Assembly: GCF_040096355.1 (NCBI RefSeq)
Contig: NZ_JBBMEX010000007.1
Location: 62,001-126,000 of the forward strand
DNA length: 64,000 bases
DNA from: Maccoyibacter intestinihominis
Lineage (GTDB): Bacteria > Bacillota > Clostridia > Lachnospirales > Lachnospiraceae
Direction of reading: 5' to 3'
Shown: positions 9,074 through 18,291 of the stretch, piece by piece
Position numbering within the stretch: the first letter of the stretch is position 1
Layout: the number at the start of each line of letters is the position of its first letter
The notes under the pieces: generated by a model
Told to the model about the DNA's origin: nothing
The model's database searches: none
The model's input: the letters and a program-made list of their open reading frames with translations, nothing else
Program-made: the position numbers and the translations under genes

Positions 9074-10392
9074 TACCCTTCAAAAAGCTGTTCTAAAAGC
9101 TGTACTTCTTCGTCAAACATAAATTTTTCATCGGTTCTCTGTCTTAAAAACTCGTTGACTGCTTCAATCTTCGAAATCGCATAGTCTATATTTTTATTAG
9201 ATCCCTGCTTATAGGCCCCGATGTTGATCAGATCTTCTGCCTCCGCATAGGTTGCTAACACATTTTTTAATTTTCCGGAAGCTGCCTTGTGTTCATCATC
9301 CACGATTGCACTCATAACACGGGAAATACTCTGCATGACATCAATTGCCGGATAATGGTTCTTATGTGCAAGTTTACGGTTCAGCATGATATGTCCGTCT
9401 AAAATACTTCGTGCCGTATCAGTGATCGGCTCGTTGAAATCATCTCCGTCTACCAATACCGTATAAAGTCCGGTGATCGAACCTTTATCTGAATTTCCCG
9501 CACGCTCTAAGATTTTGGGCATTTCTGAATAAACACTTGGCGGATAACCACGCGTTACCGGCGGCTCTCCTGATGCTAATCCGATCTCACGCTGTGCCAT
9601 GGAAAAACGTGTCAGGGAATCCATCATTAACAGTACATCTTTACCCTGATCTCTGAAATATTCTGCTATGGCTGTTGCTGTCTTTGCTGCCTTATTACGG
9701 ATCAATGCCGGTTTGTCGGAAGTCGCAACAACTACCACAGAGCGTTTCATTCCCTCTTCACCAAGATCCCGCTCCACGAATTCGCGCACCTCTCTGCCTC
9801 GCTCTCCGATCAGTGCTATGACATTGATATCTGCTTTGGTGTTTCTTGCAAACATTCCCATCAGTGTACTTTTTCCCACACCGGAACCTGCAAAAATTCC
9901 AATACGCTGACCTTTTCCTACCGTGATCAGTCCGTCCACCGCTTTGACACCTAACGGCAGAACCGTATTAATAATCTCTCTTGTCATCGGGTCAGGTGGT
10001 AACGCCTCTACCGGATATTCCTTATCAAACGTCAAGCCTTCTGCATCGGTCGGTCTTCCAATTCCATCCACCATATGTCCGAGAAGTTCATCTCCAACCG
10101 GAACAGTCAGGGGATGTCCGGTATTTTCCACGATACATCCGACTCCAAGTCCCTCAATCCCTTCAAATGGCATTAACAGCAGGCGTTTATCACGGAATCC
10201 GACAACTTCTGCCATCGTATAGATTCCTTTCGACTGGTCGATCACGATGCGGCACAGATCATTGATCTTCGCATCCGGACCAACAGATTCGATCGTAAGT
10301 CCTACAATCTTAACAACTTTTCCTAATTGTTTAAAATATGTCTTTTCTGTTAGCTGTAAATATTTCTCTGCATTAAAAGCCACTGAACTCAC
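9073..10392 (-). CDS. fliI: Flagellum-specific ATPase FliI
   Basis: FliI powers unfolding and delivery of flagellar export substrates. The 439-residue protein has a Walker A motif GIFAGSGVGKST (about 165-176), a Walker B region DVLLMMDSLTRFSMAQREIG and the P-loop ATPase signature SVYSEMPKILERAG. Length and order match F1-beta-like FliI. It follows fliH without a gap and overlaps fliJ, so fliH-fliI-fliJ are likely coupled. Confidence 0.97.
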   Translation of the reverse strand: MSSVAFNAEKYLQLTEKTYFKQLGKVVKIVGLTIESVGPDAKINDLCRIVIDQSKGIYTMAEVVGFRDKRLLLMPFEGIEGLGVGCIVENTGHPLTVPVGDELLGHMVDGIGRPTDAEGLTFDKEYPVEALPPDPMTREIINTVLPLGVKAVDGLITVGKGQRIGIFAGSGVGKSTLMGMFARNTKADINVIALIGERGREVREFVERDLGEEGMKRSVVVVATSDKPALIRNKAAKTATAIAEYFRDQGKDVLLMMDSLTRFSMAQREIGLASGEPPVTRGYPPSVYSEMPKILERAGNSDKGSITGLYTVLVDGDDFNEPITDTARSILDGHIMLNRKLAHKNHYPAIDVMQSISRVMSAIVDDEHKAASGKLKNVLATYAEAEDLINIGAYKQGSNKNIDYAISKIEAVNEFLRQRTDEKFMFDEEVQLLEQLFEG

Positions 10393-11214
10393 CTAATTTA
10401 TACTCAAACTCTTTAAATCTTTGATCAGATTTTCTAACTGGACACCCAGACTGCAATTAAAGATTCCGGAATCCGTCTCGATCATGCACTGGTTTTCTTC
10501 TAACATCGGGTCTGCGATCATTTCTAATGAAATATCCTCTCCGACACGTTCTTCAAGCTCGTGACGATGGTTCTCCATAAACTCAAAATTCACTTCTGCC
10601 ACACGGATACGGAAATCCTTACTTCCTTCAATCCCCATGATCGCATCGGATACTAAAGAAAGCAAAATCTCGGTCTTATCGTCAAACTGAATATGGAATA
10701 CTTTTTCAAACACATGTACTACAACTTCAACGACCTGTTGTTCCATATGCTGCAGTTTATTCCGGTAATCTGTATTCAAAGATTCTTCTAACTGTTGCAG
10801 GTGTCTTTGCATCTCCTGCTCTTCGGCATCTGCTTTTGCTTTACCTTCGTCATAGCCGCGCGTTCTGCCTTCTTCTTTTGCCTGTTCTAAAAGTTCTGCT
10901 TTCCGCGTCTGTGCATCATTTAAAATTGCATCCGCCTTTGCTTTTGCTTCACTTAAGATACGCTCTGCCTCTTCTTTTGCTTCCTCGATTGGATCTGCCT
11001 GTGGTTCCTCAAGAATGGCTTCGACGTTCTCTGCACCAAGTCCCTGACTGAATCCATCGGTAAAATCCACTTCTGTTCCAGCCTGCTCGCGCATCTTTTT
11101 TGCCATTTCTTCTATTTTCTGTGCAACAATGGCATTGGAATTGATGATGCGAGCACCTTCCTGTTTAGGCGCTACGCCCCACTGTTTATAAAGATTAGAC
11201 AATAATCTCGTCAC
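10393..11214 (-). CDS. fliH: Flagellar assembly protein FliH
   Basis: FliH regulates the FliI ATPase and links it to the C-ring. The 273-residue product has a central Glu/Ala-rich coiled coil (about 75-170) and a C-terminal domain with VVVHVFEKVFHIQFDDKTEI and CMIETDSGIFNCSLGVQLE, as in FliH/YscL. The reading frame opens at GTG 11,214 inside the end of fliG. A TTG at 11,202 (giving MSNLYKQWG) lies 11 nt after GGAGG and is an alternative start. Either way it overlaps fliG. Confidence 0.9.
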   Translation of the reverse strand: MTRLLSNLYKQWGVAPKQEGARIINSNAIVAQKIEEMAKKMREQAGTEVDFTDGFSQGLGAENVEAILEEPQADPIEEAKEEAERILSEAKAKADAILNDAQTRKAELLEQAKEEGRTRGYDEGKAKADAEEQEMQRHLQQLEESLNTDYRNKLQHMEQQVVEVVVHVFEKVFHIQFDDKTEILLSLVSDAIMGIEGSKDFRIRVAEVNFEFMENHRHELEERVGEDISLEMIADPMLEENQCMIETDSGIFNCSLGVQLENLIKDLKSLSIN

Positions 11215-12202
11215 CTCCGCCTCTGGAAATTACAATCTCTGCCGAATCTTCTAACTTACGGATAATACCAACAATCTTCTGCTGTGCTTCTTCTACATCT
11301 TTCATACGAACCGGACCCATGAATTCCATGTCTTCCTTGATCATAGCAGACAGACGCTTGGACAGGTTCTTAAAGATAACATTCTGTACTTCTTCATTGG
11401 CACCCTTAAGTGCGATACCAAGGTCATTGTTATCAACGTCACGCAACACACGCTGGATCGCACGGTCGTCGAGAAGAAGGATATCTTCGAATACGAACAT
11501 TTTCTTACGGATCTCATCAGCAAGTTCAGGCTGCTCGATTTCGAGAGATTCCATGATATGCTTTTCTGTTCCGCGGTCTACCGTATTCAAAATATCTACG
11601 ATCGCATCGACGCCACCGACGATTGTGTAATCCTGATTTAATAAGGATGCCAGCTTTCGTTCTAACACACGCTCCACCTCTTTGATAACATCCGGAGATG
11701 TACGATCCATCATTGCGATTCTCTTTGCAACATCCGCCTGTTTTTCCGGTGTCAATGCACCTAAGATCATTGCAGACTGTGCCGGCGACAGATAAGACAA
11801 GATCATCGCAATAGTCTGTGGATGCTCGTCCTGGATAAAGTTCAGCACCTGACTCGGATCTGTCTTTCGGATAAATTCGAACGGACGCACCTGAAGGGAG
11901 GCCGTCAGTTTTGTGATAACATCCTGTGCCTTCTGTTCGCCGAGTGCTTTTTCCAAAAGTTCTTTTGCATATCCGATACCACCCTCTGCAATATACTGCT
12001 GTGCAAGACATACCTGATAGAACTCATTTAAAACATCTTCTTTTTCCTGTGGAGATATGCTTCTTGTGTTCGCAATCTCTAAGGTCAACTCTTCAATTTC
12101 TTCTTCTTTGAGGTGTTTAAAAATTGATGCGGATTTTTCAGGTCCTAAGGTAATCAAAAGGACTGCCGCTTTCTGAACACCGGTTAACTCTGCATTTGCC
12201 AT
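11195..12202 (-). CDS. fliG: Flagellar motor switch protein FliG
   Basis: FliG is the C-ring subunit that contacts MotA and generates torque. The 335-residue product begins LTGVQKAAVLLITLGPEKSA and contains EHPQTIAMILSYLSPAQSA, the middle-domain motif. The charged C-terminal torque helix region includes DDRAIQRVLRDVDNNDLGIA. Length is normal. It lies 3 nt downstream of fliF and overlaps fliH. Confidence 0.97.
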   Translation of the reverse strand: MANAELTGVQKAAVLLITLGPEKSASIFKHLKEEEIEELTLEIANTRSISPQEKEDVLNEFYQVCLAQQYIAEGGIGYAKELLEKALGEQKAQDVITKLTASLQVRPFEFIRKTDPSQVLNFIQDEHPQTIAMILSYLSPAQSAMILGALTPEKQADVAKRIAMMDRTSPDVIKEVERVLERKLASLLNQDYTIVGGVDAIVDILNTVDRGTEKHIMESLEIEQPELADEIRKKMFVFEDILLLDDRAIQRVLRDVDNNDLGIALKGANEEVQNVIFKNLSKRLSAMIKEDMEFMGPVRMKDVEEAQQKIVGIIRKLEDSAEIVISRGGGDEIIV

Positions 12203-12205
12203 TTT

Positions 12206-13801
12206 TTAATCCCAATCATCATTCAACCAGTTGCGTAACAATGCTGCTACCGCCTCCGGATTTTCGTCTACAAATTTCTCTATTAAGATTCTTGTCTCTG
12301 ATTTCTCATTCAGACCAATATCTTCTAACTCCGCTTCCTTCGTTGTCTCTAACAGAGTCTCAACGGAAAGTTCCGGCTCGATCTCCTGTGTCGGATCTTT
12401 TCTGGTACTGCGGAATACCACAAATCCCAGTAATGCAAAGATCAGAACTGCAAGCGCGATCTGTAAGTAGTCGCTAAATGTTCTGCCGGAATCATCCGAA
12501 TGTTCAAAGAACGGTACTTCATATGCCACAATCGAGATATTCTCCTGTGGAATACCTGTTGCATTTGCCACCATTGGATATAAATCTTCATCGACATCTA
12601 TTTTTTTACGTTCGCTGTTCTGTGCCGCAAACTCATCAAATGTCATATCATCCAATTTACCCTGTGCCTTAAGAGTATCCTCGTTATAAATCTTATTAAC
12701 ACTACATACTACTGTCACAGAAGATTCATCGTATTTTACATCTCCGACTGCACCTTCGGTCTCCGTTATTTTTTCATTCGGGTTATAATCTCTGGTAATA
12801 TCTGAAATGGTAGATGATGTAGTTTCACCATCCCGCATCATATAAGTGGTATCATCATTAGAATCCGTTCCCGGAACTGCCGCTGCTCCTCCGGTGGATT
12901 CTGACTCATAGATACTCTCTTTATCCAGATATCCCTGTTCCTGTCCATCTTCTACATAGTACTGATGGTCTGTCACTTTCTCTTTATCAAAATCCAGTGC
13001 CAGGTTCATACCAACTTCTACGTTATCATAGACATTCGTTCCCATAACAACATCTTTGACATTGCTCTTGAACTGATTTTCCACTTTCGTTCTGTACGAA
13101 AGATTACTGCTCGCCTTACCGGCGTTTGAACTGCTGTCTCCGCCGGAAAAAAGCATATTCGTATCAGAATCTAAAATCGTAATACGGTCTGTTGTATCAT
13201 TACCAACCTCCGTTGCTATGTACTGCGCAATTCCTGCCGCCTGGTCTTCGTCCATCTCTCCGTCCAGTGTCAGGATCACACTTGCATAAGTTTCTTCATC
13301 CTTAGAAATGATCGTACCGTCATCCGCCGGCATCGAAAGTGATACCGTTGCACTCTCGACATTTGACAAATTTGAAAGATGATCTGCAAACCGTTCTTCT
13401 AAGTATAGCTGATATTTCTTCGTCTTATCTGCTTCTGTAGAAGAAAAGCCGCCATCAAATACGTTATCGATCGAGTAACCCTCTGTCGGAATATCGTTAG
13501 ATCCCAAAAGAATGGATGCTGTCGCCTCATCTTTTTCGTTTACCGAAAAAGTCAGTCCATCCTTCGAAACCTCATATGCAATACTTTCACCCTCTAACAG
13601 ATCTTTTACGGTTCCCGCTTCTTTGGTAGATTCGCAATTGATCAAAGTTACCATCTTCGGTCTCGTCATGATGAATGCAAGAACCACGATCGCCATAACC
13701 ACAACTGTCACAATACTGATCAACAGTGCTTTCTGCTTTGTGGTAAATTTACTCCACCATTCCTTTATTCTGTTTAAAATTCCCTGTAGTCTTTCCTGCA
13801 T
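12206..13801 (-). CDS. fliF: Flagellar MS-ring protein FliF
   Basis: FliF forms the MS ring in the membrane, the first structure assembled. The 531-residue product has an N-terminal transmembrane helix (about 23-46), the YscJ-type ring-building domain (ATVSLSMPADDG region), a periplasmic beta region, and a second helix near 435-458 (YLQIALAVLIFALLGFVVF). The C-terminal tail that binds FliG ends EAVAALLRNWLNDDWD, a conserved ending. Confidence 0.96.
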   Translation of the reverse strand: MQERLQGILNRIKEWWSKFTTKQKALLISIVTVVVMAIVVLAFIMTRPKMVTLINCESTKEAGTVKDLLEGESIAYEVSKDGLTFSVNEKDEATASILLGSNDIPTEGYSIDNVFDGGFSSTEADKTKKYQLYLEERFADHLSNLSNVESATVSLSMPADDGTIISKDEETYASVILTLDGEMDEDQAAGIAQYIATEVGNDTTDRITILDSDTNMLFSGGDSSSNAGKASSNLSYRTKVENQFKSNVKDVVMGTNVYDNVEVGMNLALDFDKEKVTDHQYYVEDGQEQGYLDKESIYESESTGGAAAVPGTDSNDDTTYMMRDGETTSSTISDITRDYNPNEKITETEGAVGDVKYDESSVTVVCSVNKIYNEDTLKAQGKLDDMTFDEFAAQNSERKKIDVDEDLYPMVANATGIPQENISIVAYEVPFFEHSDDSGRTFSDYLQIALAVLIFALLGFVVFRSTRKDPTQEIEPELSVETLLETTKEAELEDIGLNEKSETRILIEKFVDENPEAVAALLRNWLNDDWD

Positions 13802-13824
13802 TGTCTGTCACTCCACGATTCTCA

Positions 13825-14139
13825 TTAAATCTGCATATTCATAATTTCCCGATATGCCTCTAGCACCTTATCTCTTACAGCTACTGTGTACTGTAATGCT
13901 ACATTTGCCTTTTCCTGGGCAATCTGCAAATCGTGAGTATTCGTTGACTCTCCTAAAGAAAACTGGATTTCTGCCGATTCTGCGCTGTTTTGCAGTTCAT
14001 TTGTCTCATCCACCATGCCCAGTGCTGACTGGAACACGCTTCCGAAATCCCGATTCTCTGTTTTTGAAGCCTTTGCCGACTCCTCTAATGCATTCTTTAT
14101 GTAATCTGACGTTACATGTGTAATTGTTGAAATATCCAT
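13825..14139 (-). CDS. fliE: Flagellar hook-basal body protein FliE
   Basis: FliE joins the MS ring to the rod. The 104-residue product has the family ending LQIAQEKANVALQYTVAVRD followed by KVLEAYREIMNMQI. Length and position between flgC and fliF match the family. Confidence 0.92.
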   Translation of the reverse strand: MDISTITHVTSDYIKNALEESAKASKTENRDFGSVFQSALGMVDETNELQNSAESAEIQFSLGESTNTHDLQIAQEKANVALQYTVAVRDKVLEAYREIMNMQI

Positions 14140-14164
14140 TATCTGTCAGCCTCCCGTATCATTC

Positions 14165-14605
14165 CTACTTGCCAATCTGTAATCCTGCCTGTGCGATCGC
14201 CTTGCTTGCATCAAATGCAGTTGCATTTGCTTCATATGCACGGCTTGCATCGATCAGGTTTGTCATTTCCGTTACGATATTGACATTTGGATATGATACA
14301 TAACCATTCGCATCCGCATCCGGATGGGATGGGTCATACTTCATAATATAATCTGTCTCATTGTCTTCTGTGACAGATACCACTTTTACACCATTCCCTG
14401 CATACTGCTGTCTGGTTCCCTGCAGTACATTGGTAAAAGGTGTTACATCCTTTTCCTGAAATGTTACAACTTTTCTACGGTACGGTGTTCCATCCACCGT
14501 TCTCGTTGTATTGACATTTGCCACGTTCTCCGAAATAATATCCGTTCTAAAACGCTGTGCAGTCATTCCGCTTGCGCTGATGTCAAAAGCCTGAAATAAC
14601 CCCAT
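14165..14605 (-). CDS. flgC: Flagellar basal-body rod protein FlgC
   Basis: FlgC is a proximal rod protein. The 146-residue product starts MGLFQAFDISASGMTAQRFR, continues with SENVANVNTTRT, and ends TNLIDASRAYEANATAFDAS, the paired rod-protein motifs. It lies 13 nt after flgB. Confidence 0.95.
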   Translation of the reverse strand: MGLFQAFDISASGMTAQRFRTDIISENVANVNTTRTVDGTPYRRKVVTFQEKDVTPFTNVLQGTRQQYAGNGVKVVSVTEDNETDYIMKYDPSHPDADANGYVSYPNVNIVTEMTNLIDASRAYEANATAFDASKAIAQAGLQIGK

Positions 14606-14618
14606 GTTCAGTCCCTCC

Positions 14619-15008
14619 TTATCCTAATACACTCTTAAACCTGGAAATCTCGTGGGTAATGCTGTCTGTTAACGCCGTGTAACGAAGCTGCTCTGATGCC
14701 AGTTCCACCTGTTCTGTATCCACATCTACATTATTACCATCAAGACGGTAAGAAAAATTCGATGAATCCGTATAGGCTGTTGCATTCAAATGGTTCATAT
14801 GCAGATCCTTTACTTTCTGATCCAGTGTTACATACTTGCTTCTTCCAAGTTCCGTTTTTAAAACGCCTTCAAAATCCACGTCTTTTCTCTTGAAGCCCGG
14901 AGTATCTACGTTTGCCAGATTGTTCGTGATCGTTGCCTCCCGTAACCAGCTCGCATCCGCTGCCTTATCCAGCACATTGATATAACTAAATGCTCCTGAT
15001 GTAATCAT
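14619..15008 (-). CDS. flgB: Flagellar basal-body rod protein FlgB
   Basis: FlgB is a proximal rod protein and the first gene of the operon. The 129-residue product contains REATITNNLANVDTPGFKRK and ends with the FlgB-type LASEQLRYTALTDSITHEI. AAGGAG lies upstream of the ATG. A sigma-A-like promoter is about 110 nt upstream. Confidence 0.95.
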   Translation of the reverse strand: MITSGAFSYINVLDKAADASWLREATITNNLANVDTPGFKRKDVDFEGVLKTELGRSKYVTLDQKVKDLHMNHLNATAYTDSSNFSYRLDGNNVDVDTEQVELASEQLRYTALTDSITHEISRFKSVLG

Positions 15009-15118
15009 ATTCCCGCTCCTTTCTCTTGCTGTCCCTCTTTCTATTTGTCATATGTTTTCACATTCTTCTTTATGTTCAAAATTTGGACATAGTATTAGAT
15101 TTTTCCTAATCATATTCT

Positions 15119-15146
15119 ATTATAAATTATCCTGTAAAAAAGACAA
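15119..15146 (-). promoter_or_regulatory. Sigma-A-type promoter of the flagellar operon
   Basis: On the minus strand TTGTCT (15,146-15,141) and TATAAT (15,124-15,119) are 16 bp apart, downstream of the codY terminator and about 110 nt before flgB. The fla/che operon of Bacillus also has a sigma-A promoter under CodY control. I see no convincing CodY box here. Confidence 0.6.
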
Positions 15147-15253
15147 GTATTTTTTTGTTCTTTTTTATTCGTTTTTGCTGATTCCTGTCAAAGAAAAGCC
15201 CTTGTTTTGTGATATTATCGACAATTTTTTTATTAAATTTTTTCAAAAAAATA

Positions 15254-15285
15254 AAAAGGACCTATAGTATTCTATAAATCCTTTT
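15254..15285 (-). terminator. Terminator after codY
   Basis: The arms AAAAGGA..TATAG and CTATA..TCCTTTT form a hairpin just after the codY stop, followed on the minus strand by TTATTTTTTT. It separates codY from the flagellar promoter. Confidence 0.75.
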
Positions 15286-15306
15286 ATCTCTCTTCTTAAA
15301 ATCCGT

Positions 15307-16089
15307 TTAAGCTTTTTCTCTTTGTTTTTTTAATTTATCCAGTTCATCAAAGACTACATCGTTAATAACCTTGATGTATGTTCCCTTCATACCGGAAGAT
15401 CTTGATTCAATGACTCCTGCGCTCTCAAACTTACGAAGTGCATTGACAATGACCGATCTTGTGATCCCTACCCGGTCTGCGATCCGGCTCGCTACTAATA
15501 TTCCTTCACTACCGTCTAACTCATCAAAAATATGTGTGATCGCTTCTAACTCCGAGAACGAAAGCGTGCTGATCGCCGATTTGACAATCTGTACTTTTCT
15601 CTCTTCTTCTGCATTTTCCTCATGTACGGAACGCATCATCTCAAGTCCGACTACCGTGGTTCCATATTCACTCAAAATAATATCATCTATATCGTACGCT
15701 CCGTTATCCCGATAGATAAACAGCGTTCCGAGACGTTCTCCGGCAATATCAATCGGTGTAATGATCGCCGTGTATTTCTTGATATCGGAAACAAAGCCAA
15801 GTGTCTCAAGATTTACATTCTCTTTTGTAGACAAGATCCCAAGCAGACGCTCGTTTAATTCCGGATCAATAAATCCTCCCACTTCATCCACGATCAGTTC
15901 GTCGATCTCGTCCATTCCTTTCATTTCACTGGTTCCAAGCACTTTTCCCTTTCTGCTGATCACCAGTACATTGGATTTTAAAATCTCTGTTAAAACATCA
16001 CAGATATCATTAAAGACTACTTTAGAGGAATTATTGTTGTGTAAAAGTTTATTTATTTTTCTGGTTTTGTCCAGTAATTGAACACTCAT
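15307..16089 (-). CDS. codY: GTP- and branched-chain amino acid-sensing regulator CodY
   Basis: CodY is the Firmicute global regulator of nutrient starvation, and it represses motility genes in several species. The product from ATG 16,089 is 260 residues, the family length: MSVQLLDKTRKINKLLHNN, a GAF-type ligand domain, and a C-terminal winged helix with IADRVGITRSVIVNALRKFE. The frame extends five codons upstream, but GGAGG sits about 8 nt before 16,089. It lies between topA and flgB, similar to Bacillus but without clpQ/clpY. Confidence 0.97.
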   Translation of the reverse strand: MSVQLLDKTRKINKLLHNNNSSKVVFNDICDVLTEILKSNVLVISRKGKVLGTSEMKGMDEIDELIVDEVGGFIDPELNERLLGILSTKENVNLETLGFVSDIKKYTAIITPIDIAGERLGTLFIYRDNGAYDIDDIILSEYGTTVVGLEMMRSVHEENAEEERKVQIVKSAISTLSFSELEAITHIFDELDGSEGILVASRIADRVGITRSVIVNALRKFESAGVIESRSSGMKGTYIKVINDVVFDELDKLKKQREKA

Positions 16090-16193
16090 CCTGCTACCTC
16101 CCACTTCGCTCTATATAGTTTTCAGTACATTTATATAATATCATGTTTTGTCAGACAATTCAATCTTTTTTTGAACTTCATTCGCTGAATTCA

Positions 16194-18266
16194 TTATTTT
16201 TTCACTTTTTCGATCACATGACCGCACTGTGTGTTAGAGCATACGATCTTATTGCCCTTTTCCACCATGAAACTTCCGCATTTCTCGCAGTTGATCCCTG
16301 CCGGTTTCTGCCAGGACATAAATTCACATTCCGGACTGTTTTCACAACCGTAATATTTTCTGCCTTTTTTCGTCTTTTTGATCACTACTTCTTTTCCACA
16401 GAGCGGACAGGCAATTCCTGTTTTTTCCAGATACGGCTTCGTGTTACGGCAATCCGGGAATCCCGGGCAGGCAAGGAATTTTCCGTGCGGACCGTATTTT
16501 ACTACCATATTTCTTCCACACTGTTCACAGACCACATCCGTAACCTCATCCTGAATCTGCACTTTTTCTAATTCTTTTTCTGCCTGATTAACGGCTTCGT
16601 CTAAATCCGGATAGAAATTGGCCACTACGGTCTTCCAGTTTACCTGACCGTCCTCGATGCTGTCGAGCAGGGACTCCATGTTTGCCGTAAAATGGTCATC
16701 GACAATACTTGGAAATGCTTCTTTCATCATATCGTTGACTACTTCGCCTAACTCTGTCACATAGAGATTTTTATTCTCTTTTACCACATATCTTCTCGCT
16801 AAAATGGTAGTAATGGTCGGTGCATAGGTACTTGGTCTTCCGATGCCGAGTTCCTCTAAGGTTTTTACTAAGGATGCCTCCGTGTAATGTGCCGGTGGCT
16901 GTGTAAAATGCTGTTTTTCATCAAATGATTCCCATACAAGGGTCGTATCTTTGTCAATGGATCTTAAGAGTACGTTTTCTTTTCCCTTTTCATCGTCATC
17001 ACTCATGTATACCGTCATAAATCCGTCAAAGACCACTTTAGAAGCAGATACGTTAAAACGATAAGTACCTGCTCCGATCTTAACGGATGTGGTTTCGTAT
17101 TTTGCACTGTTCATTCTGCTCGCGGTAAAGCGGTTCCAGATGAGCTGATACAGACGGAACTGATCACGGCTTAAGGAATCTTTGACCTTCGCCGGTGTTC
17201 TTGTGATATCGGAGGGACGGATCGCCTCATGCGCATCCTGGATCTTATTGCTGTTTGTCTTTTTTGCCTCACTGACGGCTTTGTATTCTTCTCCGAAGGT
17301 CGCACTGATATATTCGGCTGCCGCACTCTGTGCCTCTTCGGAAATTCTCGTGGAATCCGTTCTTAAGTAGGTGATCAGACCTACGGTTCCGCTGCCCTTG
17401 ACATCCACTCCTTCATAGAGCTGCTGTGCTAACCGCATCGTCTTTTGTGTGGAAAAATTCAATACTTTGGATGCTTCCTGCTGTAAGGTACTTGTCGTAA
17501 AAGGAAGTGGTGCTTTTTTGGTACGCTCTCCTTTTTTTACCTCTAATACCTGATAATCGGCATCTTTCAATTCTGCTAAGATACCATCCATTTCTTCTTT
17601 GGATCGGATGGTACGTTTCCCGTTTTCATCGCCATAAAATTTTGCAACTAACGGCTTTTTCTCTCCAGGGATCTGTAAATCTACATCCAGTGTCCAGTAT
17701 TCTTCCGGAATAAATGCATTGATCTCTTCTTCTCTGTCACAGATAATACGCAGTGCCACTGACTGCACTCTTCCGGCACTTAAGCCACGCTTTACTTTTG
17801 CCCATAAAAGCGGACTGATCCGGTAGCCTACCATGCGGTCTAACATTCGTCTTGCCTGCTGTGCGTTCACCAGATTCATGTCTATTTCACGCGCCTGTTT
17901 TAACGATGCCTTAACGGCACTCTTTGTAATCTCATTAAAACTGATACGGTAGACTTTTTTATTCTCTAATTTCAATGCCTGGGACAGATGCCAGGAAATT
18001 GCTTCTCCTTCGCGGTCGGGGTCAGTTGCGAGATAGACTTTGTCTGCTTTTTTTACTTCTTTACGCAGTTTTGCTAAAATATCTCCCTTTCCACGGATTG
18101 TAATATATTTCGGTTCGTAATTGTTTTCCACATCAAATCCGAGCTGACTCTTTGGCATATCACGGACATGCCCATTTGAAGCTACCACCTCATAATTCTT
18201 TCCTAAGAACTTTTTAATTGTCTTTACCTTTGCCGGTGACTCCACGATCACTAAATATTTTGCCAT
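16194..18266 (-). CDS. topA: DNA topoisomerase I
   Basis: Type IA topoisomerase that relaxes negative supercoils. The 690-residue protein has an N-terminal Toprim domain (YLVIVESPAKVKTI and TDPDREGEAISWH near residue 81). The catalytic Tyr300 lies in GLITYLRTDSTR. Three C-terminal zinc-ribbon repeats have CxxC pairs (CEQCG, CPLCG, CEKCG). Length and order are typical. It follows dprA by about 25 nt. Confidence 0.98.
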   Translation of the reverse strand: MAKYLVIVESPAKVKTIKKFLGKNYEVVASNGHVRDMPKSQLGFDVENNYEPKYITIRGKGDILAKLRKEVKKADKVYLATDPDREGEAISWHLSQALKLENKKVYRISFNEITKSAVKASLKQAREIDMNLVNAQQARRMLDRMVGYRISPLLWAKVKRGLSAGRVQSVALRIICDREEEINAFIPEEYWTLDVDLQIPGEKKPLVAKFYGDENGKRTIRSKEEMDGILAELKDADYQVLEVKKGERTKKAPLPFTTSTLQQEASKVLNFSTQKTMRLAQQLYEGVDVKGSGTVGLITYLRTDSTRISEEAQSAAAEYISATFGEEYKAVSEAKKTNSNKIQDAHEAIRPSDITRTPAKVKDSLSRDQFRLYQLIWNRFTASRMNSAKYETTSVKIGAGTYRFNVSASKVVFDGFMTVYMSDDDEKGKENVLLRSIDKDTTLVWESFDEKQHFTQPPAHYTEASLVKTLEELGIGRPSTYAPTITTILARRYVVKENKNLYVTELGEVVNDMMKEAFPSIVDDHFTANMESLLDSIEDGQVNWKTVVANFYPDLDEAVNQAEKELEKVQIQDEVTDVVCEQCGRNMVVKYGPHGKFLACPGFPDCRNTKPYLEKTGIACPLCGKEVVIKKTKKGRKYYGCENSPECEFMSWQKPAGINCEKCGSFMVEKGNKIVCSNTQCGHVIEKVKK

Positions 18267-18291
18267 CAGAAAACTCCTTGTTTTTCATTCC

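Noticed and set aside
11526..12011. A 161-codon minus-strand frame inside fliG
   Set aside because: It is in another frame of a well-conserved fliG and rich in Arg, Cys and Gly, typical of a shadow frame.
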